NCBI GenBank assembly: GCA_038380795.1
Contig: CM076259.1
Span: 60,903,938 to 60,967,937, forward strand
Direction: 5' to 3'
DNA: 64,000 nucleotides
Source: Pyrocephalus nanus
Taxonomy: Eukaryota > Chordata > Aves > Passeriformes > Tyrannidae
The notes below the pieces were generated by a model that saw nothing but the letters and a program-made list of their open reading frames with translations, was not told the origin of the DNA and searched no databases. Both the position numbers and the translations under genes were made by a program. Positions 35,851 to 46,605 of this stretch are shown here, piece after piece. Within the stretch, counting starts at the first letter, position 1; the number at the start of each line of letters is the position of its first letter.

Positions 35851-38382
35851 ATGTGAACACAAGCACACCTTAAATATTTTAAGGCAGAAAAGAATAATCT
35901 GCAGATTTGGTGAAGAAACTAAAATGATTTTTTTGTATTCCTGTAGGAAAATTCTTTTAAGCTCACTCTGTCCCTCACAGCTTTCTGACTTGTCCTTTTT
36001 TTAACTCTTGTACAGCTCAATGCCCAGCTGTCTAAGCAGATGGCATATACTGTATGACAGCTGTGAACTGGATGTTTCTGGCAGGTACCATCACAGGGAC
36101 ATACCTTGCAGCCTCCTGACATACATCAGAGCACTGTACATAACTAGGCTTGATGAATATATAATGAAATAATGAAAACATGGTGGATTTCAGCAGGATC
36201 TTTATCCCAAAGGAGTCTTAATGTGCTCTAGGCATGAAGGAACAAATGCAGGAGTCTGCTCCCTGTTTCTGAATAAGGAATGCTAGGATGGTAAGTGGCC
36301 CACTGGAATACAAAAACGCTGCTTAGACCAGGAATTAATGCAAATACTGCATCTACTTGAAACTTCAGAATGACTTGACACTGGGCAGATTGTCATTGTT
36401 GTAATAAAAATTTGCCTAGAGCTCTGGAGCTGCCTTTTGGCAGACAGCCTCCAAGGAGTGAAGATGACACCAAACACTCAGGATGGGACTTTTCTATTTA
36501 AGCAGGTAGAACAAATCTAACAAAGCACTACCTTTTGACACTAGCATCAGTGTTTTTCTGATATCCAGCATGCCAACCAGTCCAAACCAGGTTTAGAGCA
36601 TTTTGGTTTTTCCAGGCTTCCTTGCCTCTTTTTTATTTCCTTTGCTCTTTTGACACTGCTGGTGACATGGGAAATCTGAGTTGTTGGCATTTTCTACCAT
36701 CTGGCCACATACTGGTCCCTCCACCATCAAATCTCTCCAAAATGCATAAATGGAGCAACCAAAAAAAAAAAAGTTTTATGTTGCACAATACTAGGATCTC
36801 ACCCTTGAGCTGCACTCAGGTCTGCACTAATGACCTCATTTCAGGAGAAAGGAGCATATTGTAGACATTAGGTAAACTGGCAAATGTTAGTATGTTAACA
36901 ATAATGCAAACAGTTATTACAAAAAATCAGTAATTATCATGCATATACTCTTGAGAACTGTAGCAGATGATCTATTCAATTAATTTCTATTTCCTATTTG
37001 GGTGTCAGGTCTGATGCTACAGATGATTCTCACTCCCTAGAACTGGCTGCAGGAAGTCAGGCAGGATAGCTTAGGGTTTCTAACATAACATTTCTGTTTA
37101 TAGGTAGGCAACTGAATCATGCCACAGACGATTACCTGAACCTAAACCCTGCACTGTTAATTATTTAAGGTTAAACAAGGCAAAGCCAACCCTAAAATTT
37201 CCCTGACTTACCTTGGGAGTGGCCAGTGTTTCAAGTCCTGTGGTTTCTAGCTACCAAGAACCCATATTAACTGCACTACAACGCCTTGTGGAGAGACCGC
37301 AGTGGCTTTATACTAGCACTTGGGTGTTGATTCCACTGCTTTAAACTCAACTCAACCTTCAGAATCTGTGTTATTAATGACTTCCTGTTTGCACTGAGCT
37401 CTTTGCAGTGGTGCTGGACTGCTACCTGAACTGGTCTCGGGCTCAAGTACCTCCATGCTCCACAGCACTTGCCTACACTGCAAACATATCCACTGTGTTT
37501 TCCTATGACATGAGAATGAATGTAAATGAGCTTGACTATTTTTAGTAATCATTTTCTGCAATGCCAGCTTTGTACAGTGAAATGTTTAGAAATGCTTATT
37601 ATTGACAATCTGAAATGAAAACACAATTACTATGTACTTGTTGCTATCAAACACAGTTTATGTATTCCTGGAAAATGCAGATGGGGTGTGGAAATGACAT
37701 ATTTCCCACATGAAGGATGAGGGGAAACACGCTCAAAGACTTTCTCACTCCCTTTTCCTGACACTCATTGTCCACATATTCTCTCTCTCCCATTAATTTT
37801 TTCTCTCACCAGTAACTTTCTGAGGTTAGCATGTATCATCAAGGTCGTAGTCCGGTCTATGCATACTATTGCACACACAGTATGAACCACATTACTAGTA
37901 GGGAATGGCATCCTCCCTGGAACATAATAAAAGAGATTTGGACTTTGCTCCAAATATTCCTTGAACTTTTTGTTGGAGACTCCTATTTGTGAGTTCAAAG
38001 ACAAAGGAGAAGTCCCAAAAGATGAAACTTCCTAGAATACAGGAACCAAAGTACTGTTGTTTAACCCCAGACAGGTCTTTAGGCTGGGCACAAGAGTCTT
38101 ACTGACTTCGTCTGCCAGTAATGATAATTTCTAAGAGAAGTTAAGTTCCTGTTACTGGATATGACTGAGAAGTTTATTCCTGGAATAAAATCTTAGGAAT
38201 CTTTATTCTTGAAATAAATTTTCAGCTAGTTCTGAGAAGAAAGAATTTCTCAAATAATATTTTTTTTTCCTGAGATGTATGAAACTACATATGCTCCAGC
38301 AAGACCTCTTGTTGCTTTTTACTATCACAAATCTTCCATGCAGCAAGAATCACCACCAGTGCTCTAAAGTATCAGAAATAGT
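35851..38382. other. Unassigned sequence, no gene seen
   Basis: No gene or transposon recognised. Open frames are below 85 codons, lack domains and often overlap on both strands. Confidence 0.55.
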
Positions 38383-38960
38383 GTGTCCAGCAGGATTAGT
38401 GAAGTGATTCTCGCCCTGTACTCAGTACTAGTGAGGCCATGCTGTGAGTGCTGAGTACAGTTCTGCACCCTTCACTTCAAGAAGGACATTGAGGTGCTGG
38501 AGCCAGAGAAGGGCAATGAAAATGGTGAAGGGTCTGGAACATGAGTCCTGTGAGGAAAGGGTGAGGAAGCTGGGGCTGTTTAGCCTGGAGAAGAAGAGGC
38601 TCAGGGGAAACCTCATCACTCTCTACCAGTACCTGAAAGGAGGTTGTAGCTAGATGGGGGGGTCAGTCTCTTCTCCCAGGCAACCAGAAACAGGATAAGA
38701 GGACACAGTCTTAAGCTGCGCTAGGTGAGGTTCAAGGTTGAACATTAGGAGGAATTTCTTCACAGAAAGGGTGATTAGACATTGGAATGGATTGCTCAGG
38801 GGAATCACCATCCCTGGAGATGCTTAAGTAAAGACTGGATGTGGCACTTAGTGCCTTAGTCTGGCTGACATGGTGGTGTTCAGTCACAGGTTGGACTCAA
38901 TTTAGGAGGTCTTTTCCAACATAATTGACTTTGTGATTCTATAATTCTGTGATTCTGTGA
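38383..38960 (+). mobile_element. CR1 LINE 3' end, plus strand
   Basis: Sense-orientation CR1, 5'-truncated. It starts GTGTCCAGCAGGATTAG, continues with the segment encoding the C-terminal end of the RT frame, CACAGAAAGGGTGATTAGAC (38761-38780), the GGTTGGACTCAATTTAGGAG block (38891-38910), and ends with octamer-type repeats ATTCTATAATTCTGTGATTC to 38960. The tail of ATTCTGTG repeats replaces poly-A in this LINE family. Moderately diverged; no target duplication is expected for CR1. Confidence 0.95.
38444..38653 (+). pseudogene. CR1 RT-frame C-terminal remnant
   Basis: Open for 69 codons inside the CR1 above. From about residue 28 it reads as the conserved CR1 tail: [11 protein letters not shown], then [15 protein letters not shown], then LYQYLKGG, ending at a stop. 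The catalytic RT motifs lie upstream and are absent because the element is 5'-truncated. The first 27 residues are in a frame that departs from the CR1 protein, so a small indel is present. Non-functional relic. Confidence 0.88.
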
Positions 38961-40627
38961 AGTAAGCATATGCCAGTTCTTCCATTTCTACAGCACTGTC
39001 TCAGTGATAGGGGTTATTCATAAGTTACACAGGAGCATAAAACTATGCAGGGCACTCTAAATACCAGATGAGTTGTACTAAACACAATTAAGTGTGAGGA
39101 AGGTCACTGTTCAGGCTTCAATATTACAGCATAGGATAAGAGAAAGAGAGGGTTCTCCATGTACAATGCAAAGAGAGGAGGTGTAAGTAGTGGCCCAGAT
39201 CTGTGAGGCAGAAAAGGGGCTTGGAGAGGTTGTGTGGTCCCTCCATGGTAAGTGACTCTGGAACACATTGCCATGCACACCCCTTTGAGTTGTTTTGAGT
39301 CTTTAAAAAACTTGCACAGTTCTTTCACACCCTTGCCTTTGGGCATGAGGAGAACTTTGAAATATCATGAGCCGTATTTCCTATAGAAAAATATCCAAAT
39401 CAGCAAAGATCAATTTATTTTTAGCCCAATTTCCATGGAAAGTGTGGTGTACATAATGAACTCCTCAACACATTTCTGCCTTTTCCTGGTAACGTTTTGA
39501 AGGAATTGGCTAACTTCAGCCACATGGGAAAGAGGAGTGCAGTTCTTAAGAATATGAATTTTCCCCATATTTCATGAAAATATGCAGTCAAGTGAAAGAG
39601 TACTTTTAAGTATTTCAGAAAATGAAGGACTGGGGGATTAGTTCAGCTCTGATTAGAAACCAGAGCATCCATATAGGAATACTTTCCTCGAAATATAAAT
39701 CCTCAATAAGATCAGTTTTAATTTGTTCTGCAGCTCACAGGGCTATGTGTTTTGCTTTAGCTGCACAAGCCTTATCTCACTTCCCTCAGCTTCCTCCTTC
39801 TTTACCTATCTGCCCTTCCTCTGCAAGGGAGTGGGGGCCTGCTCTTTATTTTCTTTAGTCTCCAAATCGGAAATATGGCCTTTGATTAGGAACCACACAC
39901 ACCCTGGGGAAAGATGGTGACAGTGACAGTGATGAGGGAGAATGCTGGGAACTGCTCGAAAGTTTTAAGTTTGGGAACTTCACAGTGACAGACCTTGGGG
40001 AGAAGGGATGCGGATATCTCCGTACATGGACAGCAGGGAGTGAAGTCAGGTGGTACTGGTGTACCATGTCACGTGCTTGGAGACAATCCAGAAGCAGCAA
40101 AATGGTCCAGGTATAGCATGAAGCAAATGATACTTCACCAGTATTATCACAAATGAGCAGAGCATGCATAAGCCCAGAGAGCAAAGATGAGCATTTTAGG
40201 AAAGCAGCCCTGCAAGATCAAAGCACTGGTGCCCTGCAGCTGCAGCAGAGCAGTACTTGAACGGCTCTGAGTAAACACCACCCTTGCAAAAGACCAGTGT
40301 GCAGTGACTTATTTGTTGAACAAACCTAATGAAGCCATAACTGCAAGGATAAGAACATTTCTGTCAGTTCACAGCTGTCCCTCTACCCACCCACAGTTCC
40401 AGTGATCACAATGACTAGACCTGTATTTAAATTGCTGTACCTGCTGGGGAATCAGGAGAGATTAACATACCGTAGGAGTTCATTATCTATGTCTTTTCTT
40501 CCAATAGTCTTTAAAAGTTGCTGCCTTCTCCAAAGACTAGAAAATTATGAAGGAAAAAATTTAAAGTTTGTACTTCTTTATTTTTATGGCCTAATAATTG
40601 TTTTATTCATATGTTCATCAGTCACAG
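38961..40627. other. Unassigned sequence, no gene seen
   Basis: No gene recognised. A short GTGACAGTGACAGTGA run occurs near 39917. Open frames to 109 codons (39855-40184, minus) show no domain. Confidence 0.55.
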
Positions 40628-41218
40628 TGTGGTGGGTTGACCTTGGCTGAACAGCAGGTGCCCACCAAGCCACACTATCACTCCCCCTTCTCAGCTGGAA
40701 AGGGAAGAGAAAATAAGATGAAAAACAATCGGTAGGTTGAGATAAGGCATTTTACTAAAGCCAGTGCAAAGGTTTACTCGCACATGAGCAAAGACAAAAA
40801 CCAGTAATTTTATTCTCTACTTCCCATCAGCAAGTGATATCCGGCCACTTCCCCGAAAGCAGGGTTTGAGCACGTGTGGTGGTTGCTCGGGAAGGTAAAC
40901 ATTGCAAATGATGAATGCCTCACACTTCCTCCGCCTTTCCTTAGGTTTTATATCTGAGCTGATGTCATATTGTACGGAATATCCCTTTGGTTAGTTTGGG
41001 TCAGCTGGCCTGGTTGTGTCCCCTCCCAGGATCTTGCCCACTCCCAGCCTATTGATGGGAGGAGTGCTGGGGAGACAGTGCTGATGCTGTGCCAACACTA
41101 CTCAGCAGTAGCCAAAACACTGGTATGTTATCAACACTTTCCTAGCTAGCAATGCAAGGCACAGCACTGTGAGGGTTGCTATGGGTAAATGAACTCCTCC
41201 TCAGCCAGACCCAATACA
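40628..41218 (-). mobile_element. ERVL 3' LTR, minus strand
   Basis: A 591-bp LTR with TG...CA termini: plus strand starts TGTGGTGGGTTGACC and ends CCAGACCCAATACA. In its own sense it starts TGTATTGGGTCTGGC, the usual start of avian ERVL LTRs. TATAAAA lies on the minus strand (plus 40946-40952) and AATAAA about 130 bases downstream of it (plus 40809-40814). A polypurine tract and integrase sequence adjoin the right side, which makes this the 3' LTR of a minus-strand provirus. The outer flank is CACAG (40623-40627), which should recur beyond the missing 5' LTR. Confidence 0.93.
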
Positions 41219-41234
41219 GTCTCCACCCTTTATT
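41219..41234 (-). promoter_or_regulatory. ERVL polypurine tract
   Basis: Directly next to the LTR the minus strand reads AATAAAGGGTGGAGAC, the purine run that primes plus-strand DNA synthesis during reverse transcription. Its position fixes the orientation of the provirus. Confidence 0.8.
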
Positions 41235-42060
41235 CCATACCATTTGGGTCATACTCGGATTCCACATAATTTTATGTATCTTCTAACTATTCCATTGTAT
41301 TTATACCAATACATACAACATACAGATTAGTAAATTTTCATTAGCTACTCTCCCCCATCCTTTCGCAGATAGATATTGTTTTCCTATTTCATGGGCTTTG
41401 TCCACCCCACCAGAAGTTCAAAAACTGGCCATGACTTGGGGTCCATTCCATCAAGGTGACTGCTCAGGACAGGAGAAACAGCATACTCAATCCTTGGGCA
41501 CCAACAGAGGCCCAGCCCAGACCACGGTCACGCTCTCCTTGCTCCTTGCAAAATTTGCTCCTTGTTGGTTCATGTCATGTCATGTCATTCCTGCTACTTT
41601 ACTTCCTGCAATATGCAACATCTCAAATTATTATTCCCCCCACGGTTAAATCTCCATGAGGCACACACTGGGTTTCCTCATCCTTCAGCATTACCCACCA
41701 AGTACACCCAGGCCCTTGAGCAAAGACAATCCTATAAAAGGGTTTGCCCTTTCCCATAGGAGGAGAAACCCACACAGACTTTCCCAGCCACTTCCCTAAG
41801 TGCAGGGACCTTATTTCCTCCCACAATATGTAGGGATTTTGTTTGGGTAGGACCGAGGTGGTTAGCAGATCCTCTAGTGTTAACCAGCCATGTGACTTCT
41901 GCTGAATTTGCATCCCACTGCTTCCATGCCCCATGACCTAACGCTTTTAACATGTGCTCTTAACATATGCTTCACGTAATGCTCTTCAGCAGTCCATTAT
42001 ACTTTTCAGTCTTTCCAGAGGCTTGTGAATGATAAGGGATATGATGTATAAAGCAGTTGT
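41219..42060 (-). mobile_element. ERVL internal region, integrase end, minus strand
   Basis: The minus strand carries the 3' part of an ERVL pol gene. Around 41984-42040 it encodes a QASGKTEKYNGLLK segment, the retroviral integrase core around the third catalytic acidic residue (the E of the D,D-35-E triad). Further on, two different frames (41732-41953 and 41623-41934) each carry pieces of the integrase C-terminal domain, including KGKPFYRIVFAQGPGCTWWV, so at least one frameshift is present. The two aspartates of the triad, the RT domain and gag are not recognised, and no 5' LTR is seen. The copy is dead. It is an old retrovirus relic with no envelope gene visible. Confidence 0.88.
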
Positions 42061-43035
42061 ACCAAATTTGTTGCCCCAGAGGTTTGCCTGCTGAGTTTCA
42101 AGGAGAGATAACACCTGGCCACAGGCCCCTATTGCTTTGAGCACCCTCAACTACCTGCTCACAAAAATTATCAAGTTGAAAAACAAGCTTGTTTTGTCTG
42201 CAGTTTTCTAAGCATTCAGTTATTTGCACTATTCTTTTCTTTAGAAGAGCTCTACACTGAATCTCCTGTGGGTCTCCTGAACTTCAGCCTCAATTTCAGA
42301 CTTTCCTGAACTTACCCATTTCCCATTAAGTTTTGCTGCCATCTCCTCCGTGGGCTTCTCATCGTCACAAGGGAAGTATTGTTCTTCTAGTTTGGATGAG
42401 AAAAAAAGGAACTGGGTTTGTCCTGTAGATGCCACAAGGCATTGTGCCTTTGTCTCTAGTGGAATGCTGATTATCCATCAAAGCTGAAAACTTGCAAGGG
42501 CAAGGTGGAGATGAAGAGGAGCTCTATTTCCTCAGGAGTATTTCTGGTGCTCTCAAGGCCTCTCCCTGGTGCTCGTAGTAACCTTGCCACCTTGATAAGA
42601 GAGTATTTTAATGGGACTATTTAAGGTTATATTTTAGGAGTTCCCTGGCCAAGGTATCAGCTTTGTTCCTGAAGGAAATGACCCTAAGTAGTCATACATC
42701 TGCAAATTCTCCTGTTGCTGACTGGGTGGCATTGACCTCTCACTGCCTGAGCCATCTGCTCTGCTCTCAGCAAACTCTGGCCCTCAGTCCCCTCCTCTGT
42801 ATTTCTCTGAAAGATTTTATGTGTCTGTGATTAGTGATTGGTGTTCCCTCCTACCTCCAATCCATTTGTAGTCAGCTGGTTTTCTTTTCCTGAATCCTTT
42901 ATGTGAAAATTGCCTTTTAACCACTCTGTTGTGTGCCATTTTTCCCTTGTCTAAAGTGGCAAATGACACGACGTCCTCAGCTCCTCTAGCCTCGCAGCTC
43001 TGACAGCGTGCTGCCCTCCCTGCCATTTTGTGCAC
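42061..43035 (-). mobile_element. Possible further ERVL internal sequence
   Basis: This stretch continues from the integrase region with similar GC content and minus-strand open frames (42241-42435 and 42817-43035) but no motif I can name. It would fit the gag or leader part of the same provirus joined across a large internal deletion. It could equally be host sequence. Confidence 0.35.
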
Positions 43036-46000
43036 CAGACTGATAAGAAATTTCTATCTGCAGAAAGAGAAAATAAGCAGTGCAATAGCTACTGACATAC
43101 AATTTTTCTGTGCAGCCAAATTCTGTAAACTGCACATTTTGAAAAAGAATGGCAAAGAGCCAAGTTCTCTGTCGCTCAAGGGAGGAAGGGATGTCCTGGG
43201 CACAGCTGGCCTTATGCCAGCCCCTTTTCCTCCCTGCCAAGAAAAAGGGTTTGCCTTGGGATGCACCAGAGTCAGAGCTCAGTAGTGACTGTAAAACCAC
43301 CTCTTCAACATCATATTTAGACTGCTTTAAAATTTTATTTGGGTTATTTTGACCTCTTTCTTGGAGTTCCAAGGTCAGAAGGGTGGAAAATTGGCAGAGG
43401 TTTGGCCCCAGGTTTCCCTTTGAAGAACAATCCAGCTACTATTTTGTTAAGATGTTCGATGTTTTACCAAACAGCATGAGGCAGAGGCCTGCTCACTCTG
43501 AGATAACCTACTAGGGCACTTGTGCAATCTGAGGTGACCTGCTGACTGCTGTTGGGATACAAGGCCACATGCGGCTGCCATTTCCACTTGAGCGCTGCAA
43601 TTATTGGAGGTGTAAAACTGTAAGTATGGGGAAAAAATTAGCTCATTATACTTACAAATTCTATTCACAGGTACTTAGTTGGCTGATTAGGCTCTCAGTT
43701 CATAATTCTTCAGGTTGTGGTGTCATCTCCCATAAACAAAATACACCTACTAGTTGATGTGTAATTGAGTATATTTCAAAAAAAGTATTGGGGATAGCTC
43801 AGGTAATTAATTTATTTAACAAATAACATATTCTAGTAGTCAACTCTGTTGTATTCTAGACAGAATCAAGAAGAAATTCCCTGAAAGGGATACTACAATG
43901 GTAGACATTCTTTTGCTGGTCTTGATTTTGTTTATTTTTTACATTTAGAAGTCCAAAGATCATAAGAGGCCATCTGGCTGTCAGCCCATGACTGATTTGT
44001 TTCCTAATGTACATACACAATCACACAAGAATCAAGCCATTGCAATGCATCCTGGAGACACATAGAGATGAATATGATTTACAAGAAAGACTTCTCTTTT
44101 TTTTTTTTTATTTGAAAATGCCAGTTTGTCAAAACTATACTTTTTTATGACAAAGAATTGCTTTCAGTATTTTATTCCAAGTCAGAAAGATTTGACATTT
44201 GTTCAGTATCTTGTTCCAGTATCTTCAAAATGATATGCTTTTTCATTTCAGAAATGCTTTCCTTCTGAAATGTAACTACAGTGAAAAGTAAGATTTTTTT
44301 CATGAAAAAGATCAACAACTAAAAGTAAGCATTTCCACTACTCTAAAACTATATTTGTAGGAGAGAGGGGTGGTTTGTTTGTTTCATATTGCTCTCTTTG
44401 AACTTCTTGGGTTTTGTCCCGGTTTGCAGAGGAATTTGAAATATTCTAAAACTGAGAAAATATGAAAATAGCTTCTTGCCCTATATAGCAAGAAAATACC
44501 TTATTGCAGAATTCAAATATGATAAAGTGTGAGTGTTGTGTGATGAACTACAGCACTTGGTGGTCTTCTAACCTCTCTGTAATTATATTGGTGGAATTTA
44601 CATCAAGGCAGCTTCCTTCATGTGATATCCAGTTACTGGAAATAGTTATTTGCCTATTTTCCTTACACTCTACAACACAAAGGTTTGATTAATTACCTTG
44701 TACTTTTTCTTCTTAAAATCCATATGAGATTGTATTAAATTTCAGCAAAAGAACCATCTCAGGCCTGCAAGTTGACTAGATATATTTTGATTGAAGAGTC
44801 AGTGTAAGGATTCAGCATAGAGACATACAAAACTGCCATCTTTTATCGATCAAGTTATTATTTTTTTTCAATCAATTTCTGGAAAATTCAAATCCAAGCA
44901 TTTAATTTCCTGAAAAACTTCAGGGGAAAAATTGTTCATCAGTAAATAGAGACTAGATATAAAGCATGTGAAAAAATTGTCTCAAACTAGGTAATCAAAT
45001 TTATTAAAAGCACTAAGAGAATTTAATGAATAGTCAAGAATGTGTTCAATATGTGGGGTTTTTTTCAGTTCATCTACCAATTTACATTAAAGAACATATC
45101 CAGAATTTAAAAGCTTGATGTATTTTAAATGTTAATCCAGTGTAGGATTCCCCTATAGAAGAATATAATTATTAACGCCACTTTGACCTTAGGGAATTTT
45201 TTTGTATAGGTAAATATTACTGATGTTGAAGAACAGCTTTTATATCCAGTTTTCTTTTCACAGTAGTGTATAAGTAGGTAATTCCAAAGTTGAAGAACAT
45301 ACTGTCTTTAGTCATATTAGACTATTTAACTGCAATTATTATTCAATTCAACCTCTATCAGTCATTTATTTTTAAGTCACTTTACTGGTAGGAGAAAGCT
45401 CTTCTCAGCATCTGACATTTTCATTGTTGCTGCAGTTCAGAATTGTAAGAAGCGACTTTTCTTGAGCTACCCACTGTATTTGCAGTTATTGATCATGAAT
45501 TTCTTTTCCAGCAATTACCTTCATATTTGCATAAAAAAGAATTTGATTTTAACAACTACTTCCATAGCTTCTTCTGTTTGGGACACTGGATAACAAGAAC
45601 TGTAAGTGAGCAACTGCATTACTCAGTGCATAGCATCAGTTCTTTCTTCTTTTGTGAATGAACTACTTGCATAGGTCAGATCTTTTGGTTGACGAAGTAA
45701 AATTTATAAAGTGTGCAAACGTCTCACAATTCAGAAGATGGGGAATTGGGGTTTATCGCATTTAGGCCTTCAGGTTAATTTTCCATATTTATTTTCTCCA
45801 AGTACATCTTTCTGTTCTTTCCCACTGCATAAGAGACTGCAGTGTTTTTTTATCTTCAGCATTAGCCTGTCTCATGTCCTTTTTGCATGAGACCAGATGC
45901 TCAACTTCTGTTCCCTTTGGGCAAAAGGGTCTGTATTCCGGTGAAGAATCTGAGCCTGGTGAGTGGAGGTGAACGTTATTTTTTCTCCTAGTATTTAAGA

Positions 46001-46359
46001 GAGCAAAGTTGTGGGCTTTTAGCTATAATAGGATAATTTTTTTCATATTAAACTGGATATAACTAAATTTTTTTAGAAGGTGTTTCACCTTCTTAATACT
46101 AATATTCCAACTTTATTACTATTACAGTTTCTGCTGATGAGTATATCAAACTGTTTTCCATGCAGATTCACTGTTCACTTGGATGCCTTTTCTGAGAGTT
46201 AGATAAGGCACAACACTTTCTGCAAGACTTCATCAATCCAAACTGCAAAAACAACATCATAAAATGGTAATGAGTATAATGGCAAACACTGCGCTTAGAA
46301 AATACCAGAGTTTTGGCTGTTTATGCAACCTTTCATGTATGTATTGTGATGCAGACTTT
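43036..46359. other. Unassigned AT-rich sequence, no gene seen
   Basis: No gene recognised and no 5' ERVL LTR found. A T13 run lies at 44097-44109. The minus frame 42986-43372 (128 codons) and overlapping plus frames between 43028 and 43352 show mutual overlap and no domain. Confidence 0.55.
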
Positions 46360-46605
46360 AGCTTTCTAGTAAGAAGATGCCATTTTTCATTTGTCAAAAA
46401 TCTCATCCAGTTTCCACTCTCTTTCAAATATGATAGAGAAAAGCCTTCTTTTTGCTCATGTTCTCTCAAATAGTCTCCAACTCATCCTCATTGCTTTTCT
46501 TTCTCCTCTTTTAAACCTTCCACTAAGCACAAACGTCTGAGAGACATAAATAGCAAAGACTGAGGCAAAGAAGGCATTGAATGCATCAGCCGTAGCTGAA
46601 ACTGA
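46360..46605 (-). mobile_element. Internal CR1 fragment, antisense
   Basis: The plus strand contains AAAGACTGAGGCAAAGAAGG (46555-46574), the antisense of the CR1 segment encoding NAFFASVF just before the RT domain. Translated on the minus strand it gives FNAFFASVFA. After a gap, another frame gives FSIIFER followed by WKLDEI, which matches the CR1 FSIIFE-SW-GE order at the start of the RT region. No 3' end octamers follow. CR1 copies normally keep their 3' end, so this piece is a remnant of a longer insertion that lost its 3' portion. Confidence 0.75.

Noticed and set aside
42986..43372. 128-codon open frame, minus strand
   Set aside because: Overlaps three plus-strand frames, no domain; not shown to be part of the neighbouring ERVL.
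45900..45975. Possible exon ending in a CTGGTGAGTGG splice donor
   Set aside because: The upstream frame is short and has no recognisable protein; isolated donor-like sites are common.
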